From NCBI GenBank assembly GCA_951799405.1, contig OX637359.1, positions 3,840,201-3,904,200 of the forward strand: 64,000 nt of DNA, written 5' to 3'. A program made the translations under genes and the position numbers. The DNA comes from Agapetus fuscipes. Lineage: Eukaryota; Arthropoda; Insecta; Trichoptera; Glossosomatidae. Under the pieces are notes generated by a model, which saw only the letters and a list, made by a program, of their open reading frames with translations, had not been told where the DNA came from and searched no databases. This document shows, piece by piece, positions 22,309 through 31,344 of this stretch (positions are counted from its first letter, which is position 1; each line of letters begins with the position of its first letter).

Positions 22309-25300
22309 ATGGCAAAAAAAACAATTGCTTCCTTTTTGTTCTTCGTGGCGTTTTTCGTCTTAGCTTCGGTAAGTTTTTTTTTTTATCCATAAAATAAATG
22401 TAAAGGATCTGCTCAAAGCTTGGGCGCTGGTTAATTAAAAACAAATTAATTAGACTTTTCTTATATTTTATTTTCAACTAGATTGTGATGAGTCTGATTG
22501 TCGTCCCGTGAAATAAGTTGCGTTTGCCAATGACATTCTTGTTCTAGAAAATATTGTACAGTCTGCAGAATATTTTGTTCATTTGCGGTTCAGGTTATCC
22601 TAAATTTTCTTTATATATTATCAAAATTCCACGTGTTTGGCTTGGTACTTACATGCATAAATTTAAAATAATGACAATCAATGTCTTTTCAACATAGATT
22701 ATAAGTAATGCATTAGTTAATTAATTTAAATAAAATATGTTTTCTCTAAAAGATTTACATATCAGTTTTTTTTTAATCCAAATTGATAGACTATAAATCA
22801 ATTAAAAATGGTTTAAATAACTTTTAATATTTACTTCAAAAATCCTGTACCCTGCCACCCCTTGTGGTGGCTCGTCTGGTTGTTCTTATTGTCTCATGCT
22901 GCCATTCTGCTGGGGTGGTCAGTATATCCATTCAAGCCTCTTTACTGTTTTATGCCTTTGCACACTTCACACTCAACACATATAAACCTGCTTGGCAAAG
23001 ATGGTGCCGCTGGATACTGGCGGAAAATACCCATCCCAACACATCATCTCTTAATCAATTGGCAAGGTATCTAGCGCAACTGTTCATAAACAAAAAACTG
23101 TCATACAGGACTATACTGGTACACAAGTCAGCCATCGTAACCTTTCCCTGTCATAAGGTGAAAATAGTTTAGGCATATTTCAGCTCTCTTTTCCTTTATT
23201 GATCCAGTTTTTTTTATACAGAAACCTAAGTGGGCATGTACAAAATGAGAAATTCATCACAATCTGTTCTGTAGTTTAGGAGTCCATGCAGGACAAACAT
23301 ACATACATCCGTTCGATTTTATATATTAGACTAGCTGTACCCTGCCATTCCTTGTGGTGGCTTATCTGATTACTGTTATTATGCCGCCATTTTTTTTACA
23401 CAGAAGACTAAGGCCCGGTATTTTGAAGTATCGTACAGTTAACTAAAATGCAATTTTAGTTAAATCATCATAATATTTCACTCACCGAATTTCGGCAGTA
23501 AATATTTAGTAACTTTAACTTACGATTTTCAAGATGGCGGCGCTTCACTGACAGCAGCTGTTCTTTTTTAATGTAAGGATACATCAAAATTGTTGCAAAC
23601 TGAACATTTTTTGTCTCATTTTCTAGCTTAATGAAGGTTAGGCATATGATTTTTATGAATAGTTGTTGGTTTTAAAGCTTTTGAATGGCATTTTAATTAT
23701 TTCCAAGATTTGTGGGCGTGGCCTCATACTTCGGTAATGTTCGATTTTAGTTAACTCGAGATTGAGTATTTTGAATGAAAGTTCAAGTAATAGTTAACTA
23801 AAATATTACTACAGTTCAATATACCGGGCCTTAGTCTAAGAATTTCCCTGTCATAAGGTGAAAATAGTTTAGGCATATTTCAGCTCTCTTTTCCTTTATT
23901 GATCCAGTTTTTTTTATACAGAAACCTAAGTGGGCATGTACAAAATGAGAAATTCATCACAATCTGTTCTGTAGTTTAGGAGTCCATGCAGGACAAACAT
24001 ACATACATCCGTTCGATTTTATATATTAGACTAGCTGTACCCTGCCATTCCTTGTGGTGGCTTATCTGATTACTGTTATTATGCCGCCATTTTTTTTACA
24101 CAGAAGACTAAGGCCCGGTATTTTGAAGTATCGTACAGTTAACTAAAATGCAATTTTAGTTAAATCATCATAATATTTCACTCACCGAATTTCGGTAGTA
24201 AATATTTAGTAACTTTAACTTTCGATTTTCAAGATGGCGGCGCTTCACTGACAGCAGCTGTTCTTTTTTAATGTAAGGATACATCAAAATTGTTGCAAAC
24301 TGAACATTTTATGTCTCGTTTTCTAGCTTAATGGAGGTAAGGGATATGATTTTTATGAATAGTTGTTTGTTTTAAAGCTTTTAAATGGCATTTTAATTGT
24401 TTTCAAGTTTTGGGGGCGTGGCTTCATACTTCAGCAATGTTCGGTTTTAGTAAACTCGAGATTGAGTATTTTGAATAAAAGTTCAAGTAATATATTTTAT
24501 ATAATAATATAAAATACATCTAAAATATTACTACAGTTCAATATACCGGGCCTAAGTTGGCATGTAAAGAATTGCTAATGTAAGTTTCATCGCAATCTGT
24601 TCAGTAGTTTAGGAGTCCATTCAGGACAAACATACATCCGTTCGCTTTTATATATTAGATGAACTCATACAAATGACTCAAATTTATACATCACAGGCCC
24701 ATTTTAAACACAATGCTTTCTTCCCTATGAGTCTATGGGTTGCCGAATAAATCGTGTGAAAGCTCTCATACATCTACAGAGTACACGCACTACTGGATTA
24801 ACGACCCGGCAACGGATAGAAAGAAAAACATAGACAAACCAGACAGACTGCGTCTAGAATGCAATGAAATCAATCTGTGTTTACAACAAATCAACCAATA
24901 AGAACATAATTATTTAATTCACATTTTTTTTGTAGCTTGACGGCTGTGCAGCTGCTCCAAGAAAGTGTACAACAACTTGCCCTCCACCGACAACAACAAC
25001 ATGCGAGACAACAACAACGTGTCCCACAACCACCACCACCTGCCCCACGACAACGACCACTTGCCCAACAACTACTACTTGCCCGACAACAACGACAACC
25101 ACTTGCGCACCAGAAACGACCACAACATGCCCAACAACAACCACAACAACATGCCCTCCCCCAACAACAACAACTGAATGCACCACCACAACAACTTGCG
25201 AACCTCCCACCACTACTGAATGCTGGGAGGACGATTACTCTGGAGGTGTAGCTTCATCAAGTGGATCTAGTGCTTCCGGAGGAAAGGGAGGAGCTGCTTC

Positions 25301-27005
25301 ATCAAGTGGATCTAGTGCTTCTGGAGGAAAGGGAGGAGCTACTTCATCAAGTGGATCTAGCGCATCTGGAGGAAAGGGAGGAGCTGCTTCATCAAGTGGA
25401 TCTAGTGCATCTGGAGGAAAGGGAGGAGCTGCTTCATCAAGTGGATCTAGTGCTTCCGGAGGAAAGGGAGGAGCTGCTTCATCAAGTGGATCTAGTGCTT
25501 CCAGTGGAAAGGGAGGAGCTGCTTCATCAAGTGGATCTAGTGCTTCCGGAGGAAAGGGAGGAGCTGCTTCATCAAGTGGATCTAGTGCTTCAGGTGGAAA
25601 GGGAGGAGCTGCTTCATCAAGTGGTTCTAGTGCTTCTGGAGGAAAGGGAGGAGCTGCTTCATCAAGTGGATCTAGTGCTTCAGGTGGAAAGGGAGGAGCT
25701 GCTTCATCAAGTGGATCTAGTGCTTCCGGAGGAAAGGGAGGAGCTGCTTCATCAAGTGGATCTAGTGCATCTGGAGGAAAGGGAGGAGCTGCTTCATCAA
25801 GTGGATCTAGCGCATCTGGAGGAAAGGGAGGAGCTGCTTCATCAAGTGGATCTAGTGCTTCCGGAGGAAAGGGAGGAGCTGCTTCATCAAGTGGATCTAG
25901 TGCTTCCGGAGGAAAGGGAGGAGCTGCTTCATCAAGTGGATCTAGTGCATCTGGAGGAAAGGGAGGAGCTGCTTCATCAAGTGGATCTAGTGCATCAGGT
26001 GGAAAGGGAGGAGCTGCTTCATCAAGTGGTTCTAGTGCTTCTGGAGGAAAAGGAGGAGCTGCTTCATCAAGTGGATCTAGTGCTTCCGGAGGAAAGAGAG
26101 GAGCTGCTTCATCAAGTGGATCTAGTGCTTCTGGAGGAAAGGGAGGAGCTACTTCATCAAGTGGATCTAGCGCATCTGGAGGAAAGGGAGGAGCTGCTTC
26201 GTCAAGTGGATCTAGTGCTTCAGGTGGAAAGGGAGGAGCTGCTTCATCAAGTGGATCTAGTGCTTCTGGAGGAAAGGGAGGAGCTGCTTCTTCAAGTGGA
26301 TCTAGTGCTTCTGGAGGAAAAGGAGGAGCTACTTCATCAAGTGGATCTAGTGCTTCCGGTGGAAAGGGAGGAGCTGCTTCATCAAGTGGATCTGGTGCTT
26401 CTGGAGGAAAGGGAGGAGCTGCTTCATCAAGTGGATCTAGTGCTTCTGGAGGAAAAGGAGGAGCTACTTCATCAAGTGGATCTAGTGCTTCTGGAGGAAA
26501 GGGAGGAGCTGCTTCATCAAGTGGATCTAGTGCTTCAGGTGGAAAGGGAGGAGCTGCTTCATCAAGTGGATCTAGTGCTTCCGGAGGAAAGGGAGGAGCT
26601 GCTTCATCAAGTGGATCTAGTGCTTCTGGAGGAAAGGGAGGAGCTGCTTCTTCAAGTGGATCTAGTGCTTCTGGAGGAAAAGGAGGAGCTACTTCATCAA
26701 GTGGATCTAGTGCTTCAGGAGGAAAGGGAGGAGCTGCTTCATCAAGTGGATCTAGTGCATCAGGTGGAAAGAGAGGAGCTGCTTCTTCAAGTGGATCTAG
26801 TGCTTCAGGTGGAAAGGGAGGAGCTGCTTCATCAAGTGGATCTAGTGCTCCTGGAGGAAAGGGAGGAGCTGCTTCTTCAAGTGGATCTAGTGCTTCTGGA
26901 GGAAAAGGAGGAGCTACTTCATCAAGTGGATCTAGTGCTTCAGGAGGAAAGGGAGGAGCCACATCTTCTGGATCGTCTGCTGCTGCTGGTGGTGGCAAAA
27001 AATAA
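22309..27005 (+). CDS. Gene A: secreted Thr/Cys + (AASSSGSSASGGKGG)38 silk-like protein
   Basis: Two coding exons, 22309-22368 and 24936-27005, give a predicted protein of 709 residues. Exon 1 encodes a 20-residue signal peptide (MAKK, then a hydrophobic core rich in F, V and A) and ends TCG|GTAAGT. The 2567-bp intron ends TTTTTTTTGTAG and is phase 0. Exon 2 opens with LDGCAAAPRKC. A Thr/Pro stretch follows with 14 cysteines, mostly separated by runs of 3-6 Thr, and ends ECWEDDYSGG. From 25248 to 26957 there are exactly 38 units of 15 residues, consensus AASSSGSSASGGKGG, with no length variation. The C-terminus is a short tail ending AAAGGGKK, stop at 27003-27005. The repeat frame has no ATG, GTG or TTG codon, so ORF finders miss it. 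Two-exon structure and composition suggest an extracellular sericin-like, mucin-like or glue protein; the Thr/Cys part may be glycosylated and disulfide cross-linked. The function is inferred; I recognise no named family. Confidence 0.85.
23412..23830. mobile_element. Harbinger-like MITE, TIR GGCCCGGTAT, copy 1
   Basis: The ends GGCCCGGTATTTTGAA and ATACCGGGCC are inverted. The family member at 24112-24552 shows a TAA target duplication, and 5760-6760 has the same ends with TAA flanks. The interior has no ORF. A TAA duplication is known for PIF/Harbinger elements; the superfamily assignment is inference. Confidence 0.75.
24112..24552. mobile_element. Harbinger-like MITE, copy 2, with TAA target duplication
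   Basis: The element is flanked by TAA at 24109-24111 and 24553-24555. The related empty sequence, ACCTAAGTGGGCATGTA near 23226 and 23926, shows the uninterrupted site, confirming the boundaries. Confidence 0.8.
25248..26957 (+). repeat. 38 x 45-bp coding minisatellite of gene A
   Basis: The unit is 45 bp (GCTGCTTCATCAAGTGGATC and onward), repeated 38 times without a single-base length change, so reading frame is kept throughout. Most differences are synonymous or swap Gly for Ser before the Lys codon, e.g. GCTTCCAGTGGA. A few units carry AGA for GGA after the Lys. Confidence 0.95.
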
Positions 27006-27259
27006 GATGATTAGTAAACTGAAGAAAATTTAGAATGATGAAATAATGAATCGATTTTTATGGATGCACTCTTACGTTATTATTACCTTATAAGTCTGAC
27101 TCAAGGCATACTTTGGTCCCCTGTTGTTTTGAATATTTTTGTGTAAAAATTTTGGATTTTGTGTTCAATGTTATTGTGAAACTTATATAGTAGTAAAAAA
27201 ATAGTATGTCTATTAAACTGACTAATTTCAAGCGATCTTTTTATTTTCCTCATCGTATA

Positions 27260-27265
27260 AATAAA
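27260..27265 (+). terminator. Candidate polyadenylation signal of gene A
   Basis: AATAAA about 255 bp after the stop codon, in AT-rich sequence with T-rich DNA following. It is the first canonical signal downstream of the stop. Confidence 0.5.
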
Positions 27266-27299
27266 GTTAAATAACATCTTTCCACAGACCTTCAGTTTC

Positions 27300-28114
27300 T
27301 TCCTTTTAAAATCAAATACCGACTTGCAGACTTCAAGGCCCTTAGGTACACATATTGTTAACCTAATGTTACTTACGCAATCTAGCGTAGCAATTGTATT
27401 TGGGAAAAAGTGTTGAACAGTTTCAAATTTTTATTGCTTTTACACCCATTGGCTTGCCCATTTGTGAAAAGATCAAATCCGAATGGAAAAAATTGAAAAA
27501 TTAACCAAGAATATACATGTGAACGATACGGTCTTAAATTGGAATGACGATTTGGCTAGAAAAATTAAATCAAATGGCAATTGTACACCTTGGATTCTGA
27601 AGTGGAGACTATAAATAATTAGGGAAAACGTGGAAAAAATACGAAAAAGACGGATTGATCACATTTCCCATCCGATAGGAAAGTGCCGAATGGGTGTTGA
27701 TCGAATTGGTAAAAATATTTAGAGGTCTTCTTCCTACGGTGGAAATGCTGTTATAAATTTCATTTTGAATTGAAAAGAAGAACTCAAATTAAATCTGTGG
27801 ATCGACATCATTTGACAAGTGGACTTATTCCAACTGGCTTTGTCCAAACACAGCATTCCTCATATCTAATGCAATGAAATGAAATGTAAGGATGTAGGTT
27901 CCCTAAGGACTCCTGAACCGCTGAACTGATTTCGATCAAATTTATGTGAAAAATGTAAAATATTTTTGGGATGCTTCTTGTAAAGTTTCATGTTGACCGG
28001 GCTGCAAGCAAATTTTCATAGTCATTTATATATTTTTTCAGATAAACAGTATGAAAAAGTATGCCAAGTAAAACCATCCATCAGAATTTGCCCTTAAATT
28101 TTCGAAAAAAAAAC
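27300..28114. other. Intergenic, no confident gene
   Basis: AT-rich. Around 27890-27960 there is a GGTTCCCTAAGGACTCCTGA and CTGATTTCGATCAAATTTATG stretch reminiscent of LINE 3-prime sequence, too diverged to assign. Confidence 0.4.
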
Positions 28115-28225
28115 GCTTAGACTACCTTGTAAGTGGTGTATTTTTTGTGCTTCGCCAAGATTCAAGCCCACGACCTTCCATTTACGGGACCGAAGCGTTA
28201 CCACTAGACTAAGGACCGGTAAACG
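28115..28225 (-). repeat. S1 SINE head
   Basis: Minus strand, from ACCGGTCCTTAGTCTAGTGG to the GAAGCACAAAAAATACACC region. Confidence 0.75.
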
Positions 28226-29164
28226 CAACTAAAACGTCTTTGCGGTTATTTAATTTTCGGGGAAAAGAGATCTTAGATTACCAGTTTTGATGCCACAAGT
28301 CTCATAAACAATATAACTCTTTTCCAACTACCACAATATAAAAGTCAACAAAGATCGAATACTTACATTGTAAAACATGTGGATATACTTTTGTTCATAC
28401 CTAGTTGAGTCGAACATGGCTCTAGGTACGAGAGAAGAAAAAGAATTGGGTGCTGATTCTAGATTTTATAAGCGTTTGGGAAAACTGCTCCCAGACAACA
28501 TCAGGAACAAGGATAGGAGTCTGGAATAATCTGATGGGACTCACCTCGCTCCCAATTGAACTTCTTTTAATTTCTCCCAGTCTAACGCGCGCTACTCGGG
28601 ATGCAGCCGAAGAGACTCACGCGTCCCTTCGCTTTCAAGAATTAACAAGCACAGTTCTCTTGACACTTGACACAGCTGTTATATTCTCGCAAGGTGAGAG
28701 GTGGGGATGGACAGGGCTAATAATTGGCTACAAGAATAAGGAATTTTACGGCCCATAACCATAGATAAACACTACTTATTCAACATTCGCTGAAACAATA
28801 CCAATTTACAACCTATCAAAATGGACGCACAAATTTAACTATTTGACTATGGTCCTTGGACCTATAACAACATGTTTTGTGACCTATAACAAAATAATGT
28901 GTAGGTATACTTTTTCCATAGCAACCCGACCGTGTGACGTCATAATTTTGTTATCTATGGCACTTATTCCGATTCAATATATATTCATTTTATTTTTAAT
29001 TTATGGCTGTGTTATTAAAAAATAAATCAACGAATGAACTCCAGTGTATGGGACAGATGATCAGTCTAGCGCGTCATTTTTGCGTGTCCATTTTATTAAA
29101 TGGTGTTTATGTGAGGAATAATTTAAGAAGCAAGAGCTTTTAAGCATTTGAGATCCCCACCCTG

Positions 29165-29283
29165 TTGGAGAGTTTAAGCTTTATGTGCCAGATCGCTACG
29201 GCCAGGGAAGACGACATGATCTTTTTCATGTACCGCTATTCCGTACCGATGTCATGGCACAACATGCCTTGCTAGCTCGCTGA
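29165..29283 (+). pseudogene. Possible LINE C-terminal fragment
   Basis: The + frame reads KLYVPDRYGQGRRHDLF and HVPLFRTDVMAQHALLAR, then a stop. The R-R-H...P..RT pattern recalls the ends of insect LINE polyproteins. Confidence 0.45.
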
Positions 29284-29309
29284 CTTAGATATATTTCACA
29301 TTAATGTAG

Positions 29310-29680
29310 AATCTTTTATGCCCCATTTACTACTTGGTACGAGGCTGACCACCCGTGCTGTAAAAATCGGTTCACTTTTGCCAATGTCACCCCGGTTCAG
29401 GGAACGACGACAGGAGTTGCAAGGTTTATGTCCATGTGAGGTTTTCTTTATTTGTATGCACACATGCAGAATGTGTAGGCGCGAACCTACATGTGCCTGT
29501 CTGTAGGCATGCATTTAATATGAGCCTTAAATGTTAACATATCCTTGCAGCTTAGATTATAGATTATAGATAGATAGACATTATGCCCCATTTACAAGGT
29601 TATGACTCTGGATGAAATGAAAAAAGTATGTAAGGACAGAAAGAAATGGCGGTTGATCTGTAATGCCGGAGGCTAGGGCT
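29310..29680 (+). repeat. T module followed by LINE L fragment
   Basis: T at 29325-29575 ends (ATAGATTAT)n. The L coding end (AAGGACAGAAAGAAATGGCG) follows at 29600-29680, i.e. downstream of T, so these are separate insertions. An A-run closes the block near 29694-29711. Confidence 0.7.
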
Positions 29681-29714
29681 AGGGTTTCTCGCAAAAAAAA
29701 AAAAAAAAAAAACG

Positions 29715-30035
29715 CAACTAAGCTACACATATAGTGTAACTTCTTGCCGCGTTATCCCCGAAGGGGTCGCATGTGGCGAGTTGAACCTATTTATTTTTAC
29801 AGGTAAGGGGGCCGGCCTTACGCCAACCACTTCAGTGAAGTGGGGGGTTTCCCAGCTCCCGAGGGGGCTGGTACTCATTTCTTGTGAAGGCTGAGTAAAC
29901 CTTGCCGGTATTTTATTTTGGGGTTTGAAATAAACACCGAAACGGGAAATCATTTCTGACACCCTCGGTGGGATTCGAACCCGAGCTTTCGGCGTGGAAT
30001 GCAAGCACTCTACCACCTGAGCTATCGACCGGATT
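29715..30035 (-). repeat. S2 SINE, well preserved
   Basis: Minus strand from GGTCGATAGCTCAGGTGGTA to GTGTAGCTTAGTTGCG. The preceding A-run at 29694-29711 may be part of the insertion site. Confidence 0.85.
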
Positions 30036-30255
30036 TCATTTTCTTTAAATCTCTATTTCTCAATTTCTTTAAAATTTAAAATTATAATTTTATTGATTGT
30101 AGAGGCATTAACTTTGTAATCGTTCATCATTAAGGATAAAAGAAAAACAAAGCTGTTTTTCTTTTATCCTTAAAATTATAATTTTGTATTTGATTTAATA
30201 TATGTTCATCCATATTATTATTTGTTTATTTCTAAAATGTAATTTTTGTGCAGGA

Positions 30256-30520
30256 TGTTCCTTGACTTATAGGTTGATATGCGGCTGACCAGTTGACCAC
30301 CCATGCTGTAGAAAATGGTTCACTTTGCCAATGTCACGCCTGTTTTAGGGAAGGTCGGTAGGAGTTGCAGGGTATATGCCCATTTGAGATTAGGTTTTTG
30401 TGTTGTAGGTTCACATGCGGCATGTGCAAGCGCGAACTTGTACGTGTCTGGTTGTGAAAATGCATGTAATGTGAATCTCCAATGTAACATATCTTTGCAA
30501 CTTGGATTATATTAAATTAG
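30256..30520 (+). repeat. T module
   Basis: TTCCTTGACTTATAGGTTGA to ATCTTTGCAACTTGGATTAT. The preceding AT-rich sequence resembles the L(b) spacer. Confidence 0.8.
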
Positions 30521-30599
30521 ATAAGCCTTTTACAAAATAAGTACATATCAAGGAAGTTAAAAAACAATAAAATACAAGAATAAAAAAGAAAATTACCCT

Positions 30600-30850
30600 A
30601 TGTGTGTAGCTTAGTTGCGTTATTTGGTGAGCACTATTTTAAAATCACACCTCGGGAGTCCTCTACATGCTTGTCACAAATCACAAATTGTTACAGCTTG
30701 TAACTTCACAAATTTGGCTTGATTGACCTTTGGGGACCGGTCCTTCTCAAAGGCAGATTAATCTTTCAACTCAACGGAGGGCATGTTTTTAAAATTAAAT
30801 GATAATTTTGTTGAGCTCCGCCAGAAATCAAACCCTGAAGTTCTGATAGT
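30600..30850 (-). repeat. Diverged S1 SINE
   Basis: Reversed S1 with GGTGAGCACTATTTTAAAAT, CACACCTCGGGAGTCCTCTA and GACCGGTCCTTCTCAAAGG. Confidence 0.65.
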
Positions 30851-31262
30851 CCGTCGGGGAGAGTTTCATGACTGGTATTTTTTCAAGAGTTTTTTCACAG
30901 TTAAATTAACAAATATGAATGAGCGTCTACGCTCACATATAACTCACAATAACACAAGATGCGTGTACGTATACCTACTTGAATATTTAGAAAAATACCC
31001 ACAAAAAAATGTTTTTCGCATTTTTTCAAAACACCTGAGCAAATAAAGCCATACAATTGCAAATGAATAAAATTTAAATCCACAATGGAAATAATAAAAA
31101 ATACATTATAAGGATTTTTTTATTTACTTAATTGATTGATTATTAATTAATTTATTTTTTACAAGTTTCTGACACAAAAAGTGTTCAAATGTGCAGATGT
31201 TGTAAATGACAATTGCAAAAAGAATAATGCAAAAGTAGAAAAAATGCATTAAAAAATCAAGA

Positions 31263-31305
31263 TATAAAACCATGGTTCGTTCCTTCGAAATAGCACAATT
31301 CACTT
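31263..31305 (+). promoter_or_regulatory. Candidate core promoter of gene B
   Basis: TATAAAA is at 31263-31269 and an Inr-like TTCACTT is at 31299-31305, about 40 bp before the ATG. TATA-to-Inr spacing resembles that of gene A. Confidence 0.5.
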
Positions 31306-31344
31306 GTCATTGCATTTTCAAGTAGATCTTGGGGATTACTAAAG

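Larger units (their letters stand above)
23143..24552. repeat. 700-bp tandem duplication inside gene A intron
   Basis: The segment beginning TTTCCCTGTCATAAGGTGAA occurs at 23143 and again 700 bp downstream at 23843. Both copies contain the same TIR element (23412-23830 and 24112-24552), so duplication followed insertion. Copy 2 has about 22 extra AT-rich bases near 24490. Divergence between copies is low, indicating a fairly recent event. Confidence 0.9.

Noticed and set aside
25248..26957. CRISPR-like array (38 regular repeats)
   Set aside because: Units are contiguous 45-bp coding repeats without spacers, in a eukaryotic gene.
25235..26998. 587-residue minus-strand Pro/Glu/Leu repeat ORF
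   Set aside because: It is the antisense of gene A's array. There is no signal peptide, splice context or start upstream on that strand, while the plus frame joins perfectly to a signal-peptide exon.
25261..27033. 590-residue plus-strand VDLVLPEEREELLHQ repeat ORF
   Set aside because: It is an alternative frame of gene A that begins at a GTG inside the repeat. It is out of phase with exon 1 at 22309-22368.
28450..28758. 102-residue ORF (MLILDFISV...)
   Set aside because: No recognisable domain, signal or splice context, and short enough to arise by chance.
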